64,000 nucleotides of DNA. Source: CBDEGU01 sp965238045. Lineage in GTDB: Bacteria; Acidobacteriota; Terriglobia; Bryobacterales; UBA6623. Every line of letters begins with the position of its first letter. The stretch's first letter is position 1. The DNA is taken from positions 248,001 to 312,000 of the forward strand of contig CBDEGU010000007.1 in the NCBI GenBank assembly GCA_965238045.1, written 5' to 3'. The notes under the pieces are model-generated. The model was given only the letters and a program-made list of their open reading frames with translations, had not been told where the DNA came from and made no database searches. The position numbers and the translations under genes were made by a program. Positions 63,974 to 64,000 of the stretch are shown one piece after another.

Positions 63974-63992
63974 CTACGTAGTTTTGGCGAAC
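63974..63992. repeat. 19-bp exact repeat, second occurrence
   Basis: Identical to 38288-38306. It lies 10 bases before the transposase start on the minus strand, where an element terminal repeat would be expected. Confidence 0.4.
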
Positions 63993-64000
63993 GACAGCCA

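Overview
The window looks like an accessory-rich stretch of an acidobacterial chromosome, probably from the Bryobacterales/Solibacter group. This is inference from gene content: a very large Oar-type TonB-dependent receptor with an N-terminal carboxypeptidase-regulatory-like domain, ASPIC/UnbV and FG-GAP repeat proteins, DUF1080, SMP-30, HpcH/HpaI aldolase, sulfatase and secreted Gfo/Idh/MocA proteins, high GC, and a heavy insertion-sequence load. I saw no rRNA, tRNA, CRISPR array or phage module.

Layout. 1-8.3 kb is mobile-element debris around a beta-helix protein cut by an IS256 element, a GT2 glycosyltransferase and a cold-shock gene. 8.5-12 kb is a glycerate/glyoxylate block (glycerate 2-kinase, hydroxypyruvate reductase, tartronate-semialdehyde-reductase-like enzyme). 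12-13.9 kb holds an FG-GAP lipoprotein and a small protein. 13.9-19.2 kb is a nest of four IS1595-type copies and one integrase-core IS that has shredded a small locus (a toxin-like gene, a zinc-ribbon gene and a small downstream gene). 19.4-40.5 kb is the best preserved part and is mostly metabolic: sialidase-like propeller, secreted aldolase, amidohydrolase, an unusual ferredoxin-type gene pair, sulfatase, phosphopantetheinyl transferase, acyl/oxalyl-CoA ligase, a double acetoacetate-decarboxylase-like protein, then a minus-strand run of SMP-30, aldolase, thioredoxin-like, DUF1080, pirin and Gfo/Idh genes. 40.6-55.2 kb again holds IS wreckage, an ASPIC protein, a TPR protein and two broken members of one glycosidase-like family. 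55.2-64 kb holds the Oar-type receptor, a divergent GntR regulator, a third broken family member, and a Gfo/Idh fragment cut by another IS.

How the genes may work together. Class II aldolases, a tartronate-semialdehyde-reductase-like enzyme, glycerate 2-kinase and SMP-30 lactonase are the steps of sugar-acid (glucarate/galactarate-type) breakdown to 2-phosphoglycerate, and the sulfatase, sialidase-like, DUF1080, Gfo/Idh and large TonB-receptor genes fit polysaccharide scavenging. This pathway reading is inference.

Most striking observations: (i) three paralogues of one secreted TIM-barrel-like family are all inactivated here, each by a different kind of lesion; (ii) an IS1595 internal-deletion derivative exists as two copies with perfect, different target duplications, implying movement in trans; (iii) one IS630 element sits exactly in the stop codon of the cold-shock gene and rebuilds it; (iv) a toxin-like small gene can be reassembled in frame by removing the integrase-core IS, one IS1595 copy and a 176-bp tandem duplication; (v) an overlapping ferredoxin plus cysteine-rich gene pair has no function I recognise.
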